DNA of 64,000 bases from Candidatus Tisiphia endosymbiont of Sialis lutaria. GTDB lineage: Bacteria > Pseudomonadota > Alphaproteobacteria > Rickettsiales > Rickettsiaceae. Positions 55,300 through 64,000 of this stretch are shown piece by piece; the stretch's first letter is position 1; each line of letters starts with the position of its first letter. Where the stretch lies: assembly GCF_964026535.1 (NCBI RefSeq), contig NZ_OZ032153.1, positions 1,116,001 through 1,180,000 of the forward strand, read 5' to 3'. Both the position numbers and the translations under genes were made by a program. Below the pieces are notes generated by a model. The model worked only from the letters and a program-made list of their open reading frames with translations. It had not been told where the DNA came from and made no database searches.

Positions 55300-55380
55300 T
55301 ATATCTATAAATATAACAGATTTTTTTGCTCCACTAATAGTTATTTTCATTATTTTTGCAATGTTGCTTATTTTTTCATT
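55300..55380 (+). repeat. R8 non-palindromic repeat, copy 3
   Basis: TATAACAGATTTTTTTGC then TCCACTAATAGTTATTTTC and ATTATTTTTGCAATGTTGC, about 80 bases in common with 4577. Confidence 0.6.
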
Positions 55381-55418
55381 AGACCTTATATCTTAAAAAT
55401 GTGATATAAGGTCTAATG
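55377..55418. terminator. 16-bp hairpin overlapping the ABC ATPase stop codon
   Basis: CATTAGACCTTATATC / GATATAAGGTCTAATG perfect inverted repeat with a 10-base loop, containing the stop codon of the gene at 55413. No T-run on the minus strand; it may be a decayed R2-type end (TTAGACCT). Confidence 0.5.
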
Positions 55419-56132
55419 TTTATGGTCATGATGATGGACGTAAAAACCAATTGCTGACAAGGTATTTAGGAATTCTTGGTTTTCTGCTAAATCATTTGGT
55501 TTGCCACTACAGCAGATATGACCATTTAAACATATTACTTGGTCGGAATTTTTCATTACCGTAAATAAATCATGTGAGATCATAAAAATTGTAATATTTA
55601 GACGTTTTTTTATTTGATTAATGATTCGGTAAAATTCTTGTTGGCTAGTAACATCTAATGACTGAGTCGGTTCATCTAAAATAATTAGATCAGGATTGTT
55701 CAGTAAGCTAGCAGTTAGCATTAACTTCTGAAATTGACCACCAGAAAGCTCAGAAATATCGTGATGCTTATAATTATCAAAATCAATAAAATTGCTCAAT
55801 TCTTGCCAATCCTTGTTAGTACTATTTGAAGCTAATAAATACAAAAAATTTTCAGCTGTAATTGGTAAATCTGAGGCAAAATCTAATCTCTGAGGGACAT
55901 AGCCAATTTTTAGATTAGGGTGAATTATTATGTTACCAGAGGAAGGGCGATCTAAACCTAAGATTAACCTAGCTATTGTTGTTTTGCCAGCACCATTTGG
56001 ACCAATTAAAGTCGTTACTTCGCCTTTTTTGATAGTAAAATTAATATTGGTAAGGGGAATTTTTTTGCCAAATTGCTTAGATACATTACTGAACTTTATT
56101 AATATAGTATCTTCTGATTTAGAAATAGGCAT
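55413..56132 (-). CDS. znuC: ABC transporter ATP-binding protein, ZnuC-like
   Basis: 239 residues. ABC ATPase: Walker [18 protein letters not shown] (about 41-57), Q-loop GYVPQRL, signature [18 protein letters not shown], Walker [14 protein letters not shown], switch His ISHDL. The C-terminus is histidine-rich (YVHHHDHKH), which suits a metal importer, and overall it resembles ZnuC. The permease and binding protein are not adjacent, as in rickettsial genomes where znu genes are scattered. The 3' end sits in a hairpin. Confidence 0.85.
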   Translation of the reverse strand: MPISKSEDTILIKFSNVSKQFGKKIPLTNINFTIKKGEVTTLIGPNGAGKTTIARLILGLDRPSSGNIIIHPNLKIGYVPQRLDFASDLPITAENFLYLLASNSTNKDWQELSNFIDFDNYKHHDISELSGGQFQKLMLTASLLNNPDLIILDEPTQSLDVTSQQEFYRIINQIKKRLNITIFMISHDLFTVMKNSDQVICLNGHICCSGKPNDLAENQEFLNTLSAIGFYVHHHDHKH

Positions 56133-56225
56133 TAGAATCCTTGCGAAACTTTACAAATGGCGTCATTGCAAGGAAGATCGTAGATCGACGAAGCAATGAC
56201 GATGTGTTGCTAAATTTATGATAGT

Positions 56226-56696
56226 CTATTTAACAATTTCCCACTGCCCATCTGGTTTACGACAAGCTTGGCCATAAGCTTTCTCCTGCTTACCACCGAC
56301 AACGACGGTTTGAGTATACTCACGACAATATTGTCCTTGATCGTTTTTAAAAGCTCTTTCTGGTGTTACATATCCGTAATTACCACTATCCGGATTACGC
56401 CACTCTACACTTTGACCACTAGAGCCAGTCTCCAATGCTTTTTGAGAGCTTAATTGTGCCAATTTTCTGTCATTCTCATCCATAGTTTGACCAATATGAC
56501 CGCCAACAAGTGCCCCAATTAGAACACCTGCACCAGTTGCTACAAGTTGTCCTGTGCCTTTGCCAAATTGAGATCCTAAAAGCCCACCAGCTACACCGCC
56601 AATTAATGTTCCACCACCTTGTTTATTCATGCCAGAACAGCCGTGCAACATTGTTGTTGCCAAAATGATTGCCGTAATTTTGAATGTTAAATTCAT
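56226..56696 (-). CDS. 17-kDa surface antigen homologue (glycine-zipper lipoprotein)
   Basis: 156 residues. Lipoprotein signal [11 protein letters not shown] (cysteine at about 20). Glycine-zipper segments [25 protein letters not shown] and [17 protein letters not shown], then the highly conserved [18 protein letters not shown]...[35 protein letters not shown]. This is almost the rickettsial 17-kDa genus-common antigen from end to end, a strong taxonomic marker for Rickettsiaceae. It is anchored in the outer membrane. Confidence 0.95.
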   Translation of the reverse strand: MNLTFKITAIILATTMLHGCSGMNKQGGGTLIGGVAGGLLGSQFGKGTGQLVATGAGVLIGALVGGHIGQTMDENDRKLAQLSSQKALETGSSGQSVEWRNPDSGNYGYVTPERAFKNDQGQYCREYTQTVVVGGKQEKAYGQACRKPDGQWEIVK

Positions 56697-56831
56697 AAAA
56701 AACCATATAATTTTAAATTAAAGATATACAAAAAATCTTATTAAGTATCGTTAAATTTGATACACCTCTTGACTATAGTACACTAGCTGGATAATAATGT
56801 ATTTTATATTATAAAACAATTGAAATTTTAT

Positions 56832-57740
56832 ATGACAACTTCAGAGCATCAAAATTTAATTAAATCGGCATCTTATGTATCTTTTATTTTAGCTGCATTC
56901 ATCTTATTTATTAAATCTTATGGATGGATTGTGACTGATTCTCAGTCTATTTTAGCATCTTTAATTGATGCTATACTTGATATTTCATCGTCTTTTATTA
57001 ATTTGATTGCTATTCGTTTTGCACTGCAACCCCCTGATTATCACCATAGATTTGGGCATGAAAAAATCCAAGATTTAGCAATTTTTTCACAATCAGTATT
57101 CTTTTGTGTTTCTGGTTTATTTATTTGTTTCTCTTCGATAAAATCTCTTATTGATAAATCTGTTCCAAGCAATATAGAGTCTGGTATCAATGTAATGTAT
57201 TTGTGTATTATACTAACTTTTATTTTGGTAGCTTATCAAACTTATGTGATAAAAAAGACTAGTTCAGAAATAATAAAAGTAGATAAATTACATTATTTTA
57301 CAGACTTATTAACAAATATTGCGGTAATCTTTTCTATAAACTTAACTACTCGTTTTTGGTTTATAGATTCATTATTTGGTATAGCTATTTCATTGTACAT
57401 AATATATGCTTCTTATGCTTTGTTCAGAAAAGCTTTAAAAAATCTTATTGATGAAGAGTTACCAGAAAAAGATAGAAGAAAAATTATATCAATAATTAGT
57501 AGCTTTAAAGAAGTAAAAGGCATCCATGAAATGAAAACTAGATACGCTGCAAGTAAGCCGTTTATACAATGTCACATAGAAATGGATGCAGATATGTCAT
57601 TATACAATTCTCATTATCATAGTGATCAAATTTGTAGTGCATTGCTATTAGAGTTTCCAGGGGCAGAAATAATTATTCATCTAGATCCATATGGTTATGA
57701 AGAAAAAGTTAATTACCGTGAAAAGATCAACAGAATTTAA
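56832..57740 (+). CDS. fieF: Cation diffusion facilitator, FieF-like
   Basis: 302 residues from ATG 56832 (MTTSEHQNL); an upstream TTG in frame at 56820 is less likely. Six membrane helices; zinc/iron-site residues in LASLIDAILDISSSFINLIAI (D-x-x-x-D) and HHRFGHEKIQDLA (HRFGHEK), and a cytoplasmic C-terminal domain with VKGIHEMKTRYAASKPFIQCHIEMDADMSLYNSH. It exports divalent metal with proton exchange. The last 80 codons are duplicated at 59208. It overlaps the 5' end of the tadA open frame, though the more likely tadA ATG (57751) starts just after. Confidence 0.92.
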   Translation: MTTSEHQNLIKSASYVSFILAAFILFIKSYGWIVTDSQSILASLIDAILDISSSFINLIAIRFALQPPDYHHRFGHEKIQDLAIFSQSVFFCVSGLFICFSSIKSLIDKSVPSNIESGINVMYLCIILTFILVAYQTYVIKKTSSEIIKVDKLHYFTDLLTNIAVIFSINLTTRFWFIDSLFGIAISLYIIYASYALFRKALKNLIDEELPEKDRRKIISIISSFKEVKGIHEMKTRYAASKPFIQCHIEMDADMSLYNSHYHSDQICSALLLEFPGAEIIIHLDPYGYEEKVNYREKINRI

Positions 57741-58203
57741 CAATTTTTTTATGGAGGAAGCTCTAAAGCAAGCACAATTTGCTTTAGATAAAAATGAAAT
57801 TCCAGTAGGGGCTATTATAGTCAATAGAATAACTAACAAAGTTATTGCAAAGGCTCATAATATTGTTGAGCAAACCAAAAATCCGGTATTGCATGCTGAA
57901 ATTGTAGCGATAAATCAATCTTGTCAGATTCTATCTAGTAAAAATTTATCAGATTGTGATATGTATGTTACTTTAGAGCCATGCGTTATGTGTTCTGGGG
58001 CAATATCTTTCGCTAGAATAGGTAGATTATTTTATGCAGCAAATGATCCAAAACAGGGGGCGATTGAAAATGGTGGACGTTTTTTTAATAGCAAATCTTG
58101 TTTTTACCGTCCTGAAATATATAGTGGCTTTTCGGCAAAAATTTCTGAAAATCTAATCAAGGAGTTTTTTTACAAGGTAAGATATCAAAAATGCCATTCC
58201 TAG
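57500..58203 (+). repeat. Direct repeat, copy A (fieF 3' end plus tadA)
   Basis: About 704 bp from TAGCTTTAAAGAAGTAAAAG to the tadA stop. It recurs at 59208..59911 with only about a dozen differences by eye. The two copies flank pdxY. Confidence 0.92.
57751..58203 (+). CDS. tadA: tRNA-specific adenosine deaminase TadA, copy 1
   Basis: 150 residues from ATG 57751 (MEEALKQAQFALDKNEIPVGAIIV); the frame is open upstream to 57691 but that part overlaps fieF. Zinc-dependent deaminase signature: HAEIVAINQ (HAE, catalytic Glu) and TLEPCVMCSGAI (PCxxC), plus the TadA-specific C-terminal RIGRLFYAANDPKQGA and helix. It converts A34 to inosine in tRNA-Arg(ACG). A second nearly identical copy is at 59459. 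Confidence 0.92.
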   Translation: MEEALKQAQFALDKNEIPVGAIIVNRITNKVIAKAHNIVEQTKNPVLHAEIVAINQSCQILSSKNLSDCDMYVTLEPCVMCSGAISFARIGRLFYAANDPKQGAIENGGRFFNSKSCFYRPEIYSGFSAKISENLIKEFFYKVRYQKCHS

Positions 58204-58234
58204 GTTTCTCCCAGTAAACAGATGTGATAGAATC

Positions 58235-59116
58235 CTAAATTGTTATAACTCTTGGCAAATCATTAGTATATAATACTGTATCATAGCTTATTTTTGTTAC
58301 TTGTAATTCTTTTGCTCCTGATTGTAAAGTATAACCCATTACTTTATCCATATAATAGGCTGAGATTTGTAAACTTTGAATTATACTTTTGGTGGCTATA
58401 TAGCTACCCAGATATATAGCAGATAATAAATCTCCAGCTCCACTTATTACTTTAGGAAAATTATATTCTTTTGTCTTGATTATATAAGTATCTTTTCCCT
58501 CAGAAGCAACAAGGTGTATATCTGTAGATGATATATCAAATAATTTTACTCCAGTAATTACTACAATTTGTATTCCTAAATCATGAAAAAACCTTAAAGT
58601 TAATTTAAGGTTTTTTGTATTAGTAATCTTAATACCTGATAATATCTCAGCTTCAAATTGATTAGGAGTAATAATATCAGCTATAAGCTTGGTTTTAAAA
58701 AAATTTAAAACTTCAGGTTTTACGTAACAATGTGTATTACCTATGACTGGATCACAAAGATATAGCAATTGACTGTTTTGATGTTTTAATCTATTAACAA
58801 TATCAAATACTTCATAGCATATATCAGCACTTCCCATATAACCTGACAATATAGCACAACATTGATTTAAAACCCCTAGATGTTCTATTCCTTGTAATAT
58901 ATTTCTAATATGCTCCCTGCTAAATATTTCTCCTTGCCATTGTCCATACCCGGTATGATTAGAAAATTGTACTGTATTTACAGGCCATACGTCATATCCC
59001 ATAGATTGCAATGGATATACTGCAGCCTTGTTACCCACATACCCATAAGCAACATGTGATTGTATAGATAATATACCAGATTGTTGTTTGAGATTATAAT
59101 TATTAATTATTGGCAT
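58235..59116 (-). CDS. pdxY: Pyridoxal kinase PdxY, located between two copies of tadA
   Basis: 293 residues. Ribokinase-like fold: GILSIQSHVAYGYVGNKAAVYPLQSMGYDVWPVNTVQFSNHTGY is the diagnostic PdxY/PdxK start, LCDPVIGN, ITPNQFEAEILSGI, and the anion-hole/catalytic GAGDLLSAIYLG (Asp of GAGD). It phosphorylates pyridoxal to PLP. It is opposite in strand to its neighbours and bounded by direct repeats, which suggests integration or duplication around it. Its composition is as AT-rich as the surroundings, so if it was acquired the event is not recent or the donor was AT-rich. Confidence 0.93.
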   Translation of the reverse strand: MPIINNYNLKQQSGILSIQSHVAYGYVGNKAAVYPLQSMGYDVWPVNTVQFSNHTGYGQWQGEIFSREHIRNILQGIEHLGVLNQCCAILSGYMGSADICYEVFDIVNRLKHQNSQLLYLCDPVIGNTHCYVKPEVLNFFKTKLIADIITPNQFEAEILSGIKITNTKNLKLTLRFFHDLGIQIVVITGVKLFDISSTDIHLVASEGKDTYIIKTKEYNFPKVISGAGDLLSAIYLGSYIATKSIIQSLQISAYYMDKVMGYTLQSGAKELQVTKISYDTVLYTNDLPRVITI

Positions 59117-59207
59117 AATACCTCTAAAAATTCATCCTTCCTGTATGACAATATATCATAAAAATCAACTACACTAATAGATATATGCAAATTATTTGAA
59201 GAATTAT

Positions 59208-59448
59208 TAGCTTTAAAGAAGTAAAAGGCATCCATGAAATGAAAACTAGATACGCTGCAAGTAAGCCGTTTATACAATGTCACATAGAAATGGATGCAGA
59301 TATGTCATTATATAATTCTCATTATCATAGTGATCAAATTTGTAGTGCATTGCTATTAGAGTTTCCAGGGGCGGAAATAATTATTCATCTAGATCCATAT
59401 GGTTATGAAGAAAAAGTTAATTACCGTGAAAAGATCAACAGAATTTAA
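59208..59448 (+). pseudogene. fieF 3' fragment (duplicated)
   Basis: Encodes the last 70-80 residues of the CDF protein (VKGIHEMKTRYAASKPF... to KINRI) without the membrane part. It can begin at ATG 59239 as a 69-residue frame but no transporter function is possible. It is the left part of direct repeat copy B. Confidence 0.9.
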
Positions 59449-59458
59449 CAATTTTTTT

Positions 59459-59911
59459 ATGGAGGAAGCTCTAAAGCAAGCACAATTTGCTTTAGATAAA
59501 AATGAAATTCCAGTAGGGGCTATTATAGTCAATAGAATAACTAACAAAGTTATTGCAAAGGCTCATAATATTGTTGAGCAAACCAAAAATCCGCTATTGC
59601 ATGCTGAAATTGTAGCGATAAATCAATCTTGTCAGATTCTATCTAGTAAAAATTTATCAGATTGTGATATGTATGTTACTTTAGAGCCATGCGTTATGTG
59701 TTCTGGGGCAATATCTTTCGCTAGAATAGGTAGATTATTTTATGCGGCAAATGATCCAAAACAAGGGGCGATTGAAAATGGTGGACGTTTTTTTAATAGC
59801 AAATCTTGTTTTTACCGCCCTGAAATATATAGTGGCTTTTCGGCAAAAATTTCTGAAAATCTAATCAAAGAGTTTTTTTACAATGTAAGATATCAAAAAT
59901 GTAATCCCTAA
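59459..59911 (+). CDS. tadA: tRNA-specific adenosine deaminase TadA, copy 2
   Basis: 150 residues, same active-site HAE and PCxxC motifs as copy 1. The differences seen are few: NPVLHAE becomes NPLLHAE, and the C-terminus is FYNVRYQKCNP instead of FYKVRYQKCHS; other changes are synonymous. Since both copies keep open frames, either could be functional; the second lacks its native upstream promoter unless one lies in the fieF fragment. Confidence 0.88.
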   Translation: MEEALKQAQFALDKNEIPVGAIIVNRITNKVIAKAHNIVEQTKNPLLHAEIVAINQSCQILSSKNLSDCDMYVTLEPCVMCSGAISFARIGRLFYAANDPKQGAIENGGRFFNSKSCFYRPEIYSGFSAKISENLIKEFFYNVRYQKCNP

Positions 59912-60025
59912 TCTCAATATTGTATGAAAGGATGGAGGCAAAATCCTCATAATAATATATAATGTACATTAGCAAAATAAAGATAGTAATGCAACTTTTC
60001 TGAAACCTTTTATTAGCAAAATACA
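59912..60025. other. Short intergenic before the NB-ARC/TPR gene
   Basis: AT-rich with TATAATG near 59958, a possible -10 for the following gene. Nothing else recognised. Confidence 0.3.
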
Positions 60026-62286
60026 ATGAATAAATATTTGATACTATTAATATTATTAATAATGCCTCTTAACTCATTAGCTCAACAACAAATAGCTAAC
60101 CAGTTATCTAATTTTGTTGCACCAGTACTTATTTTGTCGATCATGTTAAACAACTAGCTTTGCTTACAAATAACTTAATTAAATATCGACAAGCAAGTAT
60201 AGTAGGAACTAGTGACATGGGAAAAACCCAACTTGCTAGAATGTATTGTTATGAAAATCAAAATAACTATAAGCTTATTTGGTTTATTGACTGTAATTTA
60301 GATATTAATCAAGAACTACTAAAGCTAGCAAAAGTTATTAATAGTACTGCTAAATCTAATCTAATATCAGAAGATATAAGATTAGTACGAAAAGAACTAA
60401 TGAACTATTTATCAAATCAAGATAAATGGTTACTAATATTTGATAATCTAAAAGTAAATAAAAATAAGAAAGTTAAAGAATTCGTTGATTGGGAACATAA
60501 TGGACATGTTATATTTTGCTCTCAATATAGTGAAATACTATCGAGTATAGTCAAAATGACTGCTTTTGGAAAAAATGATGCAATTACCCTTGCTAATAAT
60601 ATTCTAGAAAATCATAATTCCAAATTAGCAAAATTCTTGAACAAAGAGTTTGCTGGTTATCCTATCATGATAGTACAAGGGGTACAATTATTAAATAATG
60701 TAAAAGGTTTAGATAAAGCCGAATATAAGAAAAAAATTCATCAATCAACAGACAAAATTAAATTAAATATTACATTAGCTATCAAGGAATTAAAGCCAAA
60801 TGCTAAAAATTTGCTAAATAAAATAGCCTTAATAAATAATCAAGGTTTTTCGAAAGAACTTTTAAAAATTATCACTGATGATCCTAATACTCTGGATGAT
60901 GATCTTTATCAACTATCTAAATTTGCCTTAATATCTAATATTGATTCTCATGAAACTAATCCTATCTTTGAAATGCATGATGTTATTGCTCAGAAAATAA
61001 GGGAGATAAGCGGAAATAGAAATAATAAAATATTATTAGAAGATATTATTTTAAAGTTACCTAAGCCTAAAGGTTCACAGATAGGGCATTTATTGAGAAC
61101 CGCAAAAACTATTCCTGAAAATTTAGAAGCTCTGCTAAAAAGTTCTAAAAAATATAATATTAACATATATTCAATGCTTGATCTAAGAACTGAACTATTT
61201 GTTATATACGTCAATACTCAAAATATACATAAAGAAAGACAAATGATTGATTGGTTGGAACAAAAAGATAAAAAAGGTGACTTTAAGCTTTGGCAAATGT
61301 CCGAATACCAAAAATATTGTTACGCTAGATATTTAGGGTTAATAGGAGTGTATAATAGGATGTCATTAGCAAATTTTGAAATAGCCATTTCTTATTTCAC
61401 TAGAGCATTAAACATTTTAGATACCCTTGGTAAAGAGTATGTTTTTTTAAAATTTAATCTTAATTCACACATAGCGGGGATTGATATTTCTTTAGGAAAT
61501 GTAAAAGTTAGTGAAGAAAATTTAAAAAAAATGGAGGTATTATTTACACAAGGTGTACAAGAATCTGATATATTTATAATATATTATTTAAAGGCAAAAT
61601 TATTTTTTATTAAAGGTAGATATCAGGAATCTTTAGATTACATCAATAAATCTATTGATGTAGTGGTGAAAAATGGATTTAATATTAAAGACCTACACCT
61701 TACCATTCCTTACATACTTAAAGCAGAAATACTAAATTTTTTGGGTAAATATCCAGAAGCTTATGTTCAAGCTCAGCAATTATATGACATGCATAAACCG
61801 GTAAAAAGTGAAGAACACGAAATATTTGGTCGTATTTATACCCAAATGGCAAAAAGTGAATTAGGGATGGGTAAACTAGACCAAGCCTCAGAGCATGTTA
61901 ATAAGGCTATTGACATATTTCTAGCTGATGAGCGTAGGAATCCTAAAGATGCAGATTATTCAGAAGATCCAAGTTTAGCAGCTAGTTATGTAATACAAGG
62001 TGATATTTTATTTGCTCAAGATAACGTAAAAGCCGCAATAGAGTCCTATAATAAAGCTTATACCGTATATCATTATTTATATAGGGATAATCGTAAAAAT
62101 GTGGCACATGTTAGCTACTTATATAATCAAGGAGCTAAAGCATCATGTAAAGCAAAAGACTTATCTAGTTATAAATTTTTTGGTAATCAGCAAGTAAAAG
62201 AGTTTGGCATAAATCACTCCAATACGGTCTCTATGTTTAAGTATTGTAAAAAATATAATATGGATTTATGGGCAAAAGAAAAATAG
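60026..62286 (+). pseudogene. NB-ARC-type ATPase/TPR protein, frameshifted near its N-terminus
   Basis: ATG 60026 encodes a Sec-type signal MNKYLILLILLIMPLNSLA followed by QQQIANQLSNFVAP, then a +1/-1 shift before the frame continuing YFVDHVKQLALLTNNLIKYRQASIVGTSDMGKTQLAR, a P-loop GTSDMGKT NB-ARC/STAND ATPase. The open part (708 residues from TTG 60160) has the nucleotide-binding domain to about 220, a winged-helix-like part, and C-terminal TPRs (about 395-690, e.g. GRYQESLDYINKSIDV, GKLDQASEHVNKAIDIF). STAND/TPR proteins are sensors or scaffolds. It may be a pseudogene, a sequencing error or a gene re-initiated at TTG; the main domain remains open. Confidence 0.65.
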
Positions 62287-62411
62287 ATTAGGCAGTTTTT
62301 TGTTTTTTTATCTTGCTAAGCTTTATAATTTTTGCTACTATAATACATAAATTAAAGTTTGATTTATCAAATTTTTTTACAGGTAACAACTAAGTTTTTA
62401 TATAGATTATT

Positions 62412-64000
62412 ATGATGAGTTATTTAAAATCTTTTCTTCACCTCATATTATTAGTATTTTTAATAAACCATACCGCTCAAGCTAGGTGGAGTAGCTATGA
62501 AGATGCCCCTGTTGAGATTAAACTTTATAGCCACAATATTAATGTCAATCAAGATGGCACTTTTGAATCAATAACAGAAATGCATGCAAAAATACTAAAA
62601 GAATCAGGGCGTGATGCTTTTTCCCAACATCGTTTAACTTATAATGAAAATAGTTCTGCAATTTCTATATTAGAAGCTAAAACTATTTATAATGGACAAG
62701 AATATATAGTCACTAAAGATATGATTGAGGATAAACCACTAGCCTTTTTTGGTAAAGGTTTTGATCAATTAAGACAAATAACCATATCATTTCCTAAAGC
62801 AGAACTTGGAGCAGAAATATATTTAAAATATAAGCATGTTGAAACAAAAGTTCCTGTAGATAATTTTTATGGTACTAATTTATTTTACGGTGGGGACTGT
62901 TATTGGCAGGCAAGTCATACTAAGATTAATTCTAAATTACCTTTGAATATTAAAGTAAATGATCCAAAAGGCGTATTAAAAATTATTAAAGATGCTGAAA
63001 GTGATTTTCATTCGGCAGAAATTATCTTAGAAAAGCCTGTTTACGATTTCATAACAAATGAACCAAGTCATGCTATATTAAATATTAAGCATACTACTTG
63101 GGTATCCTTGTCAAGTTTAACCAAATGGGAAGACTTGGCTAAACAACTTGCTCCTGGGTATTCTAGTGTAATTAACCAACCACTCCCTGCAATTTTCATG
63201 AATATAGCCGAATCTGCTGCAGACAAGAATACCGACGAAGAAAAAATTAATTTTGTCACTTCTGCATTAAATGAAAAAATCCAATATATGGGTGATTGGC
63301 GAACAGTATCAGGTCGTTACTTTCCTAGAGATTTAGAAAAAGTAGCCAGTTCGCAAATTGGTGATTGTAAAGATTTTTCTGCAAGTACTGCTGCTATCTT
63401 GCAAAAACTTGATTATAAAGTTCAACCTATTTTTGTAATGCGAGGTATTACTAATTTTTCTAATCCAGATGCCTTACCTAACATGGGGAATTTTAATCAT
63501 GCGATGCTTAAAGTAACTAATAAAAATGGCAAAGTATATTGGATTGATCCAACAAATCTTGTTAGTATGGCACAAGGAATTTTCCCAGATGTTGCTAATA
63601 AAATAGCATTGGTCTTAGATACTCAAGAAGCTGGTTATACCAAAGTTGCCAATATACAGCCTGAAACTTCACAAGCTATATCACGCGAGGAATTAGTTAT
63701 AAAAAATAATATTGTAGAGTTGTCTGGTCAGTTTGATATGAAGGGAGAAGTGGCATCAAGCATGAGTGGTTGGGGATTATATTATTCAACTGAACAGTTA
63801 AAGGATTTTACTTTCCGCAGGTTGAGTGGAGAATATCTTAATGAAGAAGACAAAAAATTCTTAGAATTACCTGATCTTACTTCTCGTATTGTTAAAGATA
63901 TTACAATCAAATATGCATTACAGCAAAGAAATAGAATTTCTAAAACAAATATGGGGGTTGCTTTAACTTCAAAGTCTAATAGATCGGATGATATCACCCA
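62412..64000 (+). CDS. DUF3857/transglutaminase-like secreted protein, 3' end beyond window
   Basis: Starts at ATG 62412 with signal peptide LHLILLVFLINHTAQA and is open to the window end (over 529 residues). DUF3857 domain (about 40-240; ITEMHAKILKESGRDAFSQHRLTYN), then a transglutaminase-like core with catalytic triad residues: Cys in SSQIGDCKDFSA (about 317), His in NFNHAMLKV (about 362) and Asp in VYWIDPTN (about 378). Such exported proteins are periplasmic or surface peptidase-like enzymes of unknown target. No overlapping gene. Its C-terminus cannot be judged. Confidence 0.85.
   Translation, partial: MMSYLKSFLHLILLVFLINHTAQARWSSYEDAPVEIKLYSHNINVNQDGTFESITEMHAKILKESGRDAFSQHRLTYNENSSAISILEAKTIYNGQEYIVTKDMIEDKPLAFFGKGFDQLRQITISFPKAELGAEIYLKYKHVETKVPVDNFYGTNLFYGGDCYWQASHTKINSKLPLNIKVNDPKGVLKIIKDAESDFHSAEIILEKPVYDFITNEPSHAILNIKHTTWVSLSSLTKWEDLAKQLAPGYSSVINQPLPAIFMNIAESAADKNTDEEKINFVTSALNEKIQYMGDWRTVSGRYFPRDLEKVASSQIGDCKDFSASTAAILQKLDYKVQPIFVMRGITNFSNPDALPNMGNFNHAMLKVTNKNGKVYWIDPTNLVSMAQGIFPDVANKIALVLDTQEAGYTKVANIQPETSQAISREELVIKNNIVELSGQFDMKGEVASSMSGWGLYYSTEQLKDFTFRRLSGEYLNEEDKKFLELPDLTSRIVKDITIKYALQQRNRISKTNMGVALTSKSNRSDDIT

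Larger units (their letters stand above)
59208..59911 (+). repeat. Direct repeat, copy B (fieF 3' fragment plus tadA)
   Basis: Matches 57500..58203 at a constant offset of 1708 bases. Similarity begins at TAGCTTTAAAG and ends at the tadA stop, where the sequences diverge (ATGCCATTCCTAG against ATGTAATCCCTAA). Confidence 0.92.

Overview
The window looks like a chromosome segment of an obligate intracellular alphaproteobacterium in Rickettsiales, most likely Rickettsiaceae. The evidence is the strong AT bias, the near-canonical 17-kDa surface antigen homologue (56226..56696), the split PDH E1 genes pdhA/pdhB, an NtrX-type regulator without the sigma-54 contact loop, a DUF2659-like protein beside a BamB-like lipoprotein, and families often expanded in these endosymbionts (AAA-ATPase-like/PDDEXK proteins, ribonuclease-inhibitor-type LRR proteins, NB-ARC/TPR proteins). 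The genus cannot be fixed from sequence alone; the dense miniature repeats suggest a repeat-rich relative rather than a streamlined pathogenic Rickettsia.

Layout. 1-3232: cell-envelope genes (cpoB 3' end, a DUF2659-like protein, bamB), then rplM-rpsI. 3233-5054: repeats, tRNA-Met and a small inverted-repeat element. 5055-7592: a large TPR protein with low-complexity tracts. 8472-10951: gatB and tsaD. 11780-14089: two lipoproteins and a GNAT gene bounded by repeats. 14226-19998: the rimP-nusA-infB-rbfA cluster on the minus strand, split by about 0.9 kb of repeats. 20907-24328: porin, dolP-like and rlpA genes. 24498-26466: pdhA-pdhB. 26861-33401: HIT, DUF2628, hslV-hslU-comM, a phosphohexomutase and tsaB. 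34255-43200: an unknown charged protein, an AAA/PDDEXK gene, metK, fabH-rpmF, bamE, an APC permease, an M23 peptidase and three tRNAs. 43232-51147: an accessory island with an IS5 remnant, an LRR protein, a second AAA/PDDEXK paralogue, a one-polypeptide restriction-methylation-specificity enzyme, and IS1634-like and XRE remnants. 51172-58203: a pentapeptide lipoprotein, bioY, ntrX, an ABC ATPase, the 17-kDa antigen, fieF and tadA. 58235-59911: pdxY followed by a second copy of the fieF 3' end plus tadA. 60026-64000: a frameshifted NB-ARC/TPR gene and a DUF3857/transglutaminase gene that runs off the window.

The most distinctive feature is the intergenic DNA. At least seven families of small, mostly palindromic elements recur and nest in one another. 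They are labelled here: R1, 107 bp, ends TATAGTCAATT; R2, about 146 bp, ends TAGACCTCTTGCAT; R3, about 210 bp, ends ACAACTGTTG; R4, about 231-242 bp, ends CTAGTACTACAG; R5, the CATTGCGAG/AAGCAATCC hairpin; R6, the CCTACGCGGGAATGAC hairpin; R7, an IS5-like MITE; plus R8, a non-palindromic repeat. Several supply start or stop codons to neighbouring genes.

How the genes fit together: BamB and BamE homologues (outer-membrane assembly), DolP-like, RlpA, M23 and CpoB (envelope and septum), TsaB with TsaD (t6A modification of tRNA), TadA (inosine 34), GatB (transamidation), rimP/nusA/infB/rbfA (transcription elongation and translation initiation), HslVU (proteolysis), PDH E1 and FabH (acetyl-CoA and fatty acids), and uptake or salvage of cofactors and metals (BioY, PdxY, FieF, ZnuC-like).
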